NCBI GenBank assembly: GCA_023228885.1
Contig: JALOAJ010000037.1
Coordinates: 1 to 23,702, forward strand
Source of the DNA: Bacillota bacterium
GTDB lineage: Bacteria; Bacillota; Clostridia; Monoglobales; Firm-18
Direction of reading: 5' to 3'
Length of the DNA: 23,702 nucleotides
In this document: piece after piece, positions 16,437-23,702 of the stretch
How the letters are laid out: every line of letters begins with the position of its first letter
Position numbering within the stretch: position 1 is the stretch's first letter
Made by a program: the position numbers and the translations under genes
Notes under the pieces: model-generated
Told to the model about the DNA's origin: nothing
What the model saw: the letters and a program-made list of their open reading frames with translations, nothing else
Databases searched by the model: none

Positions 16437-17762
16437 TTAATCAAATAGCCCTGAAAAATACTGTTGTTGAAGCATCAATAATTCATCAATCACCTTATCC
16501 ATTTCTGATAGCGTAAGCGTAGAGGCTGTTAATGGATCAGCCATGAATGCGTATTTTATATATTTTCTGTCGCCTCTTAAAAAAGCTTCAACAGCCAGTT
16601 GATGCACATTGATGTTGCTTCTGCAAAGTGCGGACAACTGAGTTGGCAAACTTCCGTAGCGGCAAGGCTGAACACCGTTTTTATCCACCATCGAAACCAC
16701 TTCAACGCATGAATCCTCAGGCAAGGTATCAATAAGCCCGTCATTCATGACATTTGCATAAATTTTAATGGGTACACCTGTGGTCATAGCATTAATTATA
16801 TTTGCGCCATATTCATCACTTTTGTTTGCAACAGTGAGGCCATCTTCCCGCGCTTCTTTTATAAGCTTAAAATACCTTTCTTCTTTTTCTTCAATATTTT
16901 TCTCATATCTGTCAATTTCAATATGATATTTTTCTGCCGTGTGTTTATTTTTCAGAAAATATGGAACATATTCGGGAAAATGTGTCGATGATTCGGTGAC
17001 CATATACCCCAATTCCCGCATCATTTCGATTCTCACCATACCCAATTCAGGGCTTACGGAATATTTACCGCCGCTTGGCATACTGCTGTTTTCCGTTATA
17101 GATTTAAACAATGGGTACAAATCTTCGGAATCTTTTTCGAATTTTGTTATAAACGCCATATGGTTTATCCCGGCACATTCAAAATTCAACTCTTCGTATG
17201 GAATTTCAACCGTACATGCCATAGCCCTTGTCGTTCCCTGAACACTGTGGCACAGACCGATAAAAGGTATTTTACTGACTGCTTGAGCAGCCATTACAGT
17301 CATCGCCTGGGGATTCGTATAATTTAATACTACTGCATTTTTATTACTTACCTTTTCCATTTCCAAAAGCATTTCTTTGTTGAATACCATCGTTCTCAAG
17401 CCTCTGAAAATCCCTCCCACACAACAGGTATCACCGATAGTCTGATATAATCCGAATTTTTTAGGCACATTCATATCTTGGCGGCTTGCCTCCATCATGC
17501 CTATCTTTACCAGGTTAAACACAAAACCGGCATCGGAGAGAGCTTCGGTTCGATTGGTAGTATAGACTGCTTTATTTTCACAGCCAATCAAACGAAAATA
17601 GCTATCCAATAATATTTTTAAGTTGTCCAACCTTTCCCTATCTATATCCATAAAGCAAAATTCCGCTGCTTTAAGATTGTCAAAGGAAAGAATATCCGCT
17701 ACGAGCTTATATGTAAACCCAAAGCTTCCTGCCCCTATAAAACTGATTTTTAAATTGCTCAT
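16437..17762 (-). CDS. Family 4 glycoside hydrolase, alpha-galactosidase type (CHSV motif)
   Basis: The frame is open from 17972, but ATG at 17762 is the start: GAGGGG lies just upstream and residue 1 is followed at once by the Rossmann strand KISFIGAGSFGFT. The earlier part overlaps the URO-D-like gene. The 441-residue length is typical for GH4. Motifs: NAD-binding GAGSF (10-14), acidic FMDID (37-41), TIGDTCCVGGIFRGLRT (108-124), NYTNPQ (147-152), metal-binding CHSV (171-174), GINHMAF (198-204) and HFPEY. GH4 enzymes use NAD+ and Mn2+ in a redox-elimination mechanism in the cytoplasm. The CHSV signature is that of alpha-galactosidases, whereas alpha-galacturonidases (LplD type) are reported to carry CHEV. 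The substrate is likely a galactose-containing oligosaccharide. The gene begins four bases after the URO-D-like stop. Confidence 0.88.
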   Translation of the reverse strand: MSNLKISFIGAGSFGFTYKLVADILSFDNLKAAEFCFMDIDRERLDNLKILLDSYFRLIGCENKAVYTTNRTEALSDAGFVFNLVKIGMMEASRQDMNVPKKFGLYQTIGDTCCVGGIFRGLRTMVFNKEMLLEMEKVSNKNAVVLNYTNPQAMTVMAAQAVSKIPFIGLCHSVQGTTRAMACTVEIPYEELNFECAGINHMAFITKFEKDSEDLYPLFKSITENSSMPSGGKYSVSPELGMVRIEMMRELGYMVTESSTHFPEYVPYFLKNKHTAEKYHIEIDRYEKNIEEKEERYFKLIKEAREDGLTVANKSDEYGANIINAMTTGVPIKIYANVMNDGLIDTLPEDSCVEVVSMVDKNGVQPCRYGSLPTQLSALCRSNINVHQLAVEAFLRGDRKYIKYAFMADPLTASTLTLSEMDKVIDELLMLQQQYFSGLFD

Positions 17763-17766
17763 TTTT

Positions 17767-18873
17767 CTATCCCCTCTGTTTACAAGACCATTTTTCTGCA
17801 TTTTTAAGTAATTCCTTGGATTCATCTTCACTTTGGCAGCGTACACGCATATATATACCTTTAGGCGATAATTCCTGAAGGAGCTTTTCAACCTGCTTTG
17901 GTTCCACCCCCAAAAGCACAATATTCTTGCCCCTTTCCTGAATCCTTTTGTACATAGGCAACCAGCATTCATTGCCCGGTCCCGGGTTTCCTGCTCCCGG
18001 TTCCCATTGTATCCCCGTAAGTTCTTTAATATCCAATAAATGCTCTATATGTGGAATTTCTCCCATTCCATCCATATGATAAATTGACTTATCTAAAAAC
18101 TTTGTATGCCTGTACAAAGACGGCATTACAAATTCCTTAAACTGTTCGGGCGATATCATTGATGAAAAATCACATTGCAGGCAGTAATAACGCTCCCTGC
18201 ACCAAAGTTGCATCCAGGTTGTATATCCTTCTTGATATTGGGAAATAATTTCAGCAAGCCGGCTATAATACAATTCCCACAGTATGTCTATTTCACCCGC
18301 TAACGCCTTCACCTCATCAGGCGCGTCGAATAAGTCAAACAGAAGATTTTCCGTACCCCTTAGTGATGCAGCTATGTCTAAAACGCCCCCTAAGTCAGTA
18401 AAGCCGGTCAAATAATTGCTGTTTGAAGATTTTCCAAAGTACTCTGTCATTTTTTTAATAGTATTCCATATTCCATTGTTATCATTAAATTTAAAACCGG
18501 GCTTATTACCCCACTCCTTTATTATCGGATCGCGGTCATACCAAACGGTAGTATTGTCAAAAACGGGCGCAGACCCAAGAAAACCCGCCACTATACCCGG
18601 ACCGACATTGTTCCAAAAACTCGGATACGCCTCACCTCCAAAAAAGGTGCGCGAGCATTCGCATATCAACTTTTCCATGCGAAACTCTGAGTCTGTCCAT
18701 TGCTGCAAAAAGTCCCCGGCTTCATTTCGCATATTTTTTGAATCAAATGGTTTATCCCGCGGCGCAAGGACGCCTATAACGCATCTGTCTAAAATCTCAC
18801 CTTTCCAAAATGCATCAAACCGCTTCTTTGCACTGTCCCAATCTTCTTTATAAATAATTGATACCGCCCCCAT
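17767..18873 (-). CDS. URO-D superfamily protein in a glycan operon
   Basis: This 368-residue cytoplasmic protein (no signal peptide) shows the TIM-barrel layout of uroporphyrinogen decarboxylase relatives. Key pieces are CDFSSMISPEQFKEFVMPSL (234-253), IYHMDGMGEIPHIEHLL (264-280), IQWEPGAGNPG (288-298) and the C-terminal GIYMRVRC. The YHMDG segment sits where corrinoid methyltransferases (MtaA type) have a zinc-binding H.CG motif; here Cys is replaced by Asp. So neither heme synthesis nor a standard zinc methyltransferase is assured. Relatives with YHLDG and IQWxPGAG are known to me as uncharacterised members found beside sugar-degradation genes. It starts two bases after the beta-helix hydrolase stop and overlaps nothing. 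Reaction unknown; a role on sugar fragments or methyl groups from them is inference. Confidence 0.75.
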   Translation of the reverse strand: MGAVSIIYKEDWDSAKKRFDAFWKGEILDRCVIGVLAPRDKPFDSKNMRNEAGDFLQQWTDSEFRMEKLICECSRTFFGGEAYPSFWNNVGPGIVAGFLGSAPVFDNTTVWYDRDPIIKEWGNKPGFKFNDNNGIWNTIKKMTEYFGKSSNSNYLTGFTDLGGVLDIAASLRGTENLLFDLFDAPDEVKALAGEIDILWELYYSRLAEIISQYQEGYTTWMQLWCRERYYCLQCDFSSMISPEQFKEFVMPSLYRHTKFLDKSIYHMDGMGEIPHIEHLLDIKELTGIQWEPGAGNPGPGNECWLPMYKRIQERGKNIVLLGVEPKQVEKLLQELSPKGIYMRVRCQSEDESKELLKNAEKWSCKQRG

Positions 18874-18875
18874 AA

Positions 18876-21653
18876 TTATTCAAATTTCAATCCCTTTACA
18901 TTTCCGTCCATATAGTCTATCTCAAAATAATTATTCCAATTGGCGCCGTCAATCTTTACACCGTTGATCACTATATTTTTGAATGTTATATCCTCAATAG
19001 AATTGTCATAAGGGGAACCTATTAACGAGCTAAGAAATATTACCGGACTATTAACTGATATATTCTCATAAGCAATCCCTTTAATTCTTGAATGATTTTC
19101 CTCACTGGTAATCGGAAACCATCCGGGTGTGATTTCATTGGTATCCAAATTATAAATAGTAAAAGGACGGAATAAAAATGGCGACTCTATCCGAATATCC
19201 TTAAACGCAAAATTTTCTAATTTACAATATGAACCGCGTGCTAAGGTAATGGCTCCTAATCCGACCAAATGCCATGGGTTGGTGCTCGTTGGTCTGAACC
19301 ATGCGACGATATCCACATCCTCAACCACGGTGTCTGCGTAATCCATGCCTGCGTTGCCCTGCTCCATAAGCGGATGAGCATTACTTTGCTGCCAAATAAC
19401 AACATGCCGTACCACCGTATTTGTTTGAAGAACAACATTATCATCGTCCGACATAAACAAAGAGTTCTCCACAACGCATCCCTTAGTGGTAATGACGCCT
19501 GTAATATTGTAATGCCATGTTCCTACAAGAGCAATATCTGCAACATTCATTGTCCGCATAACCGCTACGCCTGATGGGTCAGTCATGGTTATCCCGCTAA
19601 CCTCGTCAACATTATCAACTAAAGGGCACTGATTTGGCTCTTTTACCCACTTATGTTTGATTCCCGAAAGGACACCCCGCCCATATACCGAAACATTGTT
19701 GGGATTGTTTCCGCTCCGCTTTGCCCAAAAGCGAGCCATGACATAAGCGCCGCCTTCAAGGTAAAGCTTCTGCCCCGCTTTGAGTTCTATTTTTTTATGC
19801 GGACCATTTCCGCCTGCTGTAACAGGGTCATTCCCCAGTTCTGATAAATCGTGCACGCCCGGGGTAAACCAAATAATATCGTAGCTTCGAATTTGTTCTT
19901 CAGTTGGTGTAACTCCAGGTTGTACAAGCAGAACCTTTGGATTATCCCGATCTGGAATTTCGCATGCCTGTTCTTTTCCATGGGCAAGAACAACGAGCGG
20001 ATTAAGGAACCCTTCATCTATTGTCAGATTATTTCCTTTAAAGCTGGGGGCATCCCTCTGTTCAATAAAATCCCGCCACTCCTGTATAGGAATGTGTTCA
20101 TCGGCAAGTTCCGCATATTTATTCCATATAATATCATAATTAGGAATAACAAAAACCTTTTCAGGTCTATCTAATGTGAAAATAATGGTATCCCCATCTT
20201 CAATTTCGCATGGAATATTATACGAACCCGGCAATACTTTCGCGCTTGTGAGGGGGACAGTGATATGCTTAGCATCAGGTTTCACCTTTATTCTTACGGT
20301 TACAGGCGCCCCGTCAAAGGAAAAAATAGTTGTCGTATTGCGTTTGGCTTCACCCGGCCATTCATAATTGGGATATGTTGTATGAGCCTTCCCGGTATCA
20401 GTATCATACATTGTATATTCCGACTCCTGAACACTGTAAAAAGCAAAGCAATCAGCCTCGACGCCTCCCTGTTGCTGAACTGTGATTTCATAATCCGGAG
20501 AACTATCGGCATTGTTATAGGCAGGATATGTCCAAATAACCCCGCCCTCGCTTCGAGTTTGTATCCCCGGAATTTCACGCTCATATTCATGTATGTCAGT
20601 CAAAACTGCGGGGGCAGTCCAAGGGCTTAATAAATCAGCATTATTCCATATAAATGAACTTATTTTTACCGTATCATTATTTACTGTAAAACTGCTATCA
20701 AATTGAGTCTTATAACCTGATACGGCAAGGTTTCCGCCGCAGACCACATCAATCAGAGCATTATTCGCGTTGTATTGAGCGATAAAAACAACCGCACTTG
20801 AATTACAGGGGGTTACATCCAAATTCCTTACGGTCACACAGTTTTTAGACACTCCTGATAATTCGCATAAAGACTTAACAGGTATATTTCCCGAACAAAA
20901 TTCATTGTCTATAATCAAACCTTCAGTTACAGGTGTGTCAGTAGCATAAATAAGCAAATCGTCAATTCGTGCTGTCATTGCGTTGCCGTTATTGTGTAAC
21001 ATTCCAAATCTCTGCTGTATATTATTATAGCTTCCTGTTACAACAAAATTTTCAACTCTCAGCTTACCGTTAATATATACATTTACCCTGTCGGTTCGTG
21101 TGTCGATCACCTGAACTATACTGTTCCACCCCCCTGCATTAAAAACAGGGTTTTGCGCTGTTCCGATTTGTGTGGATGTAGAGCCGCTGTAAATCACCCC
21201 ATCTTTTCTAAAGATTATCAAAGCATGAGCGGCTCCATCCAACATAATCTGAGCGTTTAAAGTATCTCCGCCTATATTTGCAGTCATATTGGAAGATGTT
21301 ATTTTTATTTTATATGCCACAACAATGTATGGACAGCTTTTGATGGTTTCCGTAAAATCGCCGCTTGGTCCGCTCTGCGCCGAAAAGCTGTTTGCAGATG
21401 ATAGCCCCGGGTAATAAAACTCATACACCTGATTATCCGCCCTTAGTTCACCATCTTTGACTACCTTGGCATAGCTTTCTCCTGTAACGCTTACCCATCC
21501 GGTAGTCTTACCGAACCCCACTGCCATTTCATTTATTGTATCATTTGTAAAATCAAATTCCATTTCCGAATATGTGTTTAATGCAAAACCCGAAATTTGA
21601 AAAAATATTACGGCAAGTATTGAAAATAAAACTGAAAATAAAGCCTTTTTCAT
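18876..21653 (-). CDS. Secreted beta-helix glycoside hydrolase (GH49/GH28-like) with LamG-like N-terminal module
   Basis: ATG at 21653 is preferred over GTG two codons earlier because AAGGAG is 7 bases before it. The 925-residue product has a signal peptide (MKKALFSVLFSILAVIFFQ, to about residue 24). Residues about 30-245 look like a concanavalin/LamG-type beta sandwich (RVNVYINGKL, RIDDLLIYA). Residues about 258-352 form a small beta module common in clostridial hydrolases (VTVRNLDVTP to WNNADLLSPW). The catalytic core follows from about 360, with beta-sandwich then right-handed beta helix: DIIWFTPGVHDL, LYLEGGAYVMARF, MSDDDNVVLQT and VIWQQSNAHPLMEQGNAG. The layout resembles GH49 dextranases and pectin-lyase-fold GH28 enzymes; the Asp triplet is a candidate catalytic site. 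It lies 24 bp after a paralogue. Exact substrate is unknown. Confidence 0.8.
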   Translation of the reverse strand: MKKALFSVLFSILAVIFFQISGFALNTYSEMEFDFTNDTINEMAVGFGKTTGWVSVTGESYAKVVKDGELRADNQVYEFYYPGLSSANSFSAQSGPSGDFTETIKSCPYIVVAYKIKITSSNMTANIGGDTLNAQIMLDGAAHALIIFRKDGVIYSGSTSTQIGTAQNPVFNAGGWNSIVQVIDTRTDRVNVYINGKLRVENFVVTGSYNNIQQRFGMLHNNGNAMTARIDDLLIYATDTPVTEGLIIDNEFCSGNIPVKSLCELSGVSKNCVTVRNLDVTPCNSSAVVFIAQYNANNALIDVVCGGNLAVSGYKTQFDSSFTVNNDTVKISSFIWNNADLLSPWTAPAVLTDIHEYEREIPGIQTRSEGGVIWTYPAYNNADSSPDYEITVQQQGGVEADCFAFYSVQESEYTMYDTDTGKAHTTYPNYEWPGEAKRNTTTIFSFDGAPVTVRIKVKPDAKHITVPLTSAKVLPGSYNIPCEIEDGDTIIFTLDRPEKVFVIPNYDIIWNKYAELADEHIPIQEWRDFIEQRDAPSFKGNNLTIDEGFLNPLVVLAHGKEQACEIPDRDNPKVLLVQPGVTPTEEQIRSYDIIWFTPGVHDLSELGNDPVTAGGNGPHKKIELKAGQKLYLEGGAYVMARFWAKRSGNNPNNVSVYGRGVLSGIKHKWVKEPNQCPLVDNVDEVSGITMTDPSGVAVMRTMNVADIALVGTWHYNITGVITTKGCVVENSLFMSDDDNVVLQTNTVVRHVVIWQQSNAHPLMEQGNAGMDYADTVVEDVDIVAWFRPTSTNPWHLVGLGAITLARGSYCKLENFAFKDIRIESPFLFRPFTIYNLDTNEITPGWFPITSEENHSRIKGIAYENISVNSPVIFLSSLIGSPYDNSIEDITFKNIVINGVKIDGANWNNYFEIDYMDGNVKGLKFE

Positions 21654-21677
21654 ATCCACGCTCCTTCTCCATGCCGT

Positions 21678-23702
21678 TTATTTTTCAAATCTGATTCCTT
21701 TAAGATTACCATCCACTTCAATATATTTTGAAAGATTCGTCTCATCGACAACAGCGCCGTTGATTACAATATTTTTAAATAATACATTTTCCATGGAATC
21801 TTCATAAGGTGACCCAACCAAAGAAGTCATAAATATAATAGGGCTGGTTACGGTTATGTTTTCAAAGGTAAGTCCTTTAATACGCGAATGATCTTTTTCT
21901 GTGGTAGCGGAAAACCATCCGGGGTTTATAATGTTGGTATTTAGATTATATACTGTAAAGGCCCTGAATAAATACGGCGATTCTATTCTGATATCCTTAA
22001 ATGAGAAATTCTCCAAGCTGTAATGCGTGCCTCTTATCACGGCAATAGCTCCCAGCCCTACCTGGTGCCATGGCTGCGGACTCGGAAATCTAAAGTATGC
22101 GATAATATCAACATCCTCCACAGAAGTATTGGCATAATCTCTCCCGGCATTACCCTGTTCCATCATAGGGTGCGCATTTGATTGCTGCCAAATAACAATG
22201 TGCTTCATCGATACATTTGTTTGAAGTACCACATTATCATCGTCTGACATGAACAGGCAGTTCTCTACAACACATCCATTTGTGGTAATAATGCCTGTAA
22301 TATTATAATGCCATGTTCCTACAAGAGCCGTGTCAACAACTTTCTTTGTTCTCAAAATTGCTACTCCCGAAGGTTCCGTCATGGTTATTCCGTTAACCTC
22401 GTCAAACAAATCCAGCAAAGGGCACATATTCGGGAGGTTTACCCATTTGTGATTCCTGCCTGACAGAATGCCGCGCCCCACTATATAAGCCATACCTTTG
22501 TCAGTATCGTCCTTCGAATAAAACCTTGCCATAACATATGAGCCGCCCTCAAGATATACAGTTTGCCCTTCCCTTATATACACTTCATGTTCCGGATTGG
22601 TTCCAAGATTGGATAAATCATGAACTCCGGGAGTAAACCAAATCACATCATGTTCGCTGATTTTTTCTTGGGTTAACAAATCTCCCGGTTTTACCATTAA
22701 TACTTTTGAACCTGCTTTATCAGGTATATAGCTCACATTCTCTTTCTCGTGTGCGACGATAACTATTGGGTTCAAAAATCCTTCCTCAACAGTAAGGTTC
22801 TTGCCTTTAAAATTCGGCTCATTCATCTGTGTAGAAAAATCCTGCCACTTTTGCACAGTGGTGTGTTCTTTTGCAAGCTCGGTATATTTATTCCATACCG
22901 TATCATAATTAGGAATCACAAAAAACTTTTCAGGTCTATCCAAAGTGAATACTATGGTATCGCTATTTTCAATCTTACATGGAATATTATACGAGCTCGG
23001 CAATACTTTTGCACTTGTAAGAGGAAGTGTAATATTTTTTGCCCCCGGCTTCACTTTCACTCTAACAGTTATGGGGCCTCCTTCAAAAGAGAATATCGTT
23101 GTTGTATTTGAATGTGCTTCCCTATTTTCTATTGTGCTGGCGTATGATCTCATAACCTCGCCTTCCATGTTGTGCATATTATATGAAGGCTGTTTGAAAC
23201 TATAAAACGCAAAGGAATCAACGGCATCTCCTCCGCCTTGCTGTAATGTTACTTCGTAATCAGGCGATTTATCCGCTTGGTCATAGGCAGGGTAAGTCCA
23301 AATTGTTCCTTTTTCGCTTTTAGATGTAATTCCGGGAATTTCAACAGAATCACCATCTATTGCATGATTAAACGGCGAAGGTATTACATAGTTAGGATTT
23401 TCAGGCACGCTACTTTGTGCAGTTACAGCTCTGAGCCTTTTAGATGTATCAAGAAGACGTTCAAGCATTGCTGCAGCTTCTGCTCTGGTCGCGATGCCTA
23501 ATGGATTAAATTCACCGTCAGTAGTACCACCCACTATACCTGCTGCATATACCCTTAAAATAACATTTTTGTACTCTTCTGAAATAGAGTCAAAATCCTT
23601 TATTTCCTTTTGAAGTGCCTCTGCATCAACTTCTATATTTTCCCTCAAAGCCATCGAAATCATCTTTGCCATTTGCTGACGGTTAATGGGAATGGTATAA
23701 TC
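21678..23702 (-). CDS. SLH-anchored beta-helix glycoside hydrolase (GH49/GH28-like), 5' end outside window
   Basis: The frame is open to the window edge and encodes at least 674 residues. It opens in the tail of one SLH unit (PINRQQMAKMISMAL), followed by a full one (VILRVYAAGIVGGTTDGEFN, then ATRAEAAAMLERLL). After a linker, from about residue 120, comes the same core as the downstream paralogue: TIWTYPAYDQADKSPDYEVT, IWFTPGVHDL, VYLEGGSYVMARF, MSDDDNVVLQT and IWQQSNAHPMMEQGNAG. The LamG-like module of the paralogue is absent, and SLH takes its place. The protein should be attached to the cell wall and act on an extracellular polysaccharide. It is the most upstream visible gene of the operon, so the promoter and signal peptide lie beyond 23702. 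Confidence 0.8.
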   Translation of the reverse strand, partial: DYTIPINRQQMAKMISMALRENIEVDAEALQKEIKDFDSISEEYKNVILRVYAAGIVGGTTDGEFNPLGIATRAEAAAMLERLLDTSKRLRAVTAQSSVPENPNYVIPSPFNHAIDGDSVEIPGITSKSEKGTIWTYPAYDQADKSPDYEVTLQQGGGDAVDSFAFYSFKQPSYNMHNMEGEVMRSYASTIENREAHSNTTTIFSFEGGPITVRVKVKPGAKNITLPLTSAKVLPSSYNIPCKIENSDTIVFTLDRPEKFFVIPNYDTVWNKYTELAKEHTTVQKWQDFSTQMNEPNFKGKNLTVEEGFLNPIVIVAHEKENVSYIPDKAGSKVLMVKPGDLLTQEKISEHDVIWFTPGVHDLSNLGTNPEHEVYIREGQTVYLEGGSYVMARFYSKDDTDKGMAYIVGRGILSGRNHKWVNLPNMCPLLDLFDEVNGITMTEPSGVAILRTKKVVDTALVGTWHYNITGIITTNGCVVENCLFMSDDDNVVLQTNVSMKHIVIWQQSNAHPMMEQGNAGRDYANTSVEDVDIIAYFRFPSPQPWHQVGLGAIAVIRGTHYSLENFSFKDIRIESPYLFRAFTVYNLNTNIINPGWFSATTEKDHSRIKGLTFENITVTSPIIFMTSLVGSPYEDSMENVLFKNIVINGAVVDETNLSKYIEVDGNLKGIRFEK

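Noticed and set aside
17763..17972. Upstream extension of the GH4 frame to an ATG at 17972
   Set aside because: The extension overlaps the URO-D-like gene, has no family similarity, and a ribosome binding site plus the Rossmann strand place the start at 17762.
16437..23702. Pectin (polygalacturonate) utilisation locus by default
   Set aside because: The beta-helix proteins look closer to GH49 than to polygalacturonases, and GH4 carries CHSV, so the substrate is left open.

Overview
The window looks like a chromosomal stretch from an AT-rich, Gram-positive anaerobe of the class Clostridia (Bacillota). The reasons are strong GGAGG/GAGGGG ribosome binding sites, use of ATG, GTG and TTG starts, many secreted proteins with S-layer homology (SLH) domains, a BlaI/BlaR1 (M56) pair, a copper-amine-oxidase-like stalk domain, and large surface glycan-degrading proteins. 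Genus cannot be fixed from the sequence alone.

Region 1 (1-465) is a scar. The 3' part of a tadA-like tRNA adenosine deaminase gene (+) abuts the 3' part of a DUF1287 gene (-). Both look broken. Region 2 (465-4144) holds a BlaI-type repressor followed by a BlaR1-type M56 membrane metalloprotease, and then a third ORF that is a partial tandem copy of the BlaR1 tail without the protease domain. The promoter is TTGACA-17-TAAAAT with an inverted repeat over the -10 box. A 12-bp-stem terminator separates this operon from an upstream small membrane protein gene.

Region 3 (4219-8526, -) is a secreted-protein operon with a good promoter at 8498-8526. Its first gene is a secreted protein ending in SLH repeats, split by a single in-frame TAA. 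Next comes a large secreted protein with a copper-amine-oxidase-like domain and a tail resembling part of a solute-binding protein. Region 4 (8569-12157) contains a 59-residue ribbon-helix-helix (RHH) regulator (-). It is divergent from a + strand operon of a 64-residue protein, a 799-residue secreted protein and a 220-residue SLH protein. The control region between them has three TAAGT motifs spaced exactly 11 bp apart and a 19-bp palindrome. The secreted proteins of regions 3 and 4 seem to share an undescribed module: fused to SLH in one, encoded beside a separate overlapping SLH gene in the other.

Region 5 (12158-12851, +) is decayed DNA: a frameshifted BlaI-like remnant, then a signal peptide plus SLH fragment broken by an in-frame TAA. 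Region 6 (12841-23702, -) is one tightly packed five-gene operon that continues past the right edge. Two paralogous right-handed beta-helix glycoside hydrolases (GH49/GH28-like) carry different N-terminal modules, SLH in one and LamG-like in the other. They are followed by a URO-D-like protein of unknown reaction, a family 4 glycoside hydrolase with a CHSV motif (alpha-galactosidase type), and a 1192-residue SLH protein. The simplest reading is a surface-anchored polysaccharide utilisation locus: wall-attached enzymes cut the polymer outside, and GH4 (with the URO-D-like protein) handles fragments in the cytoplasm. No transporter is visible in the window. No tRNA, rRNA, CRISPR array or intact transposase was seen.
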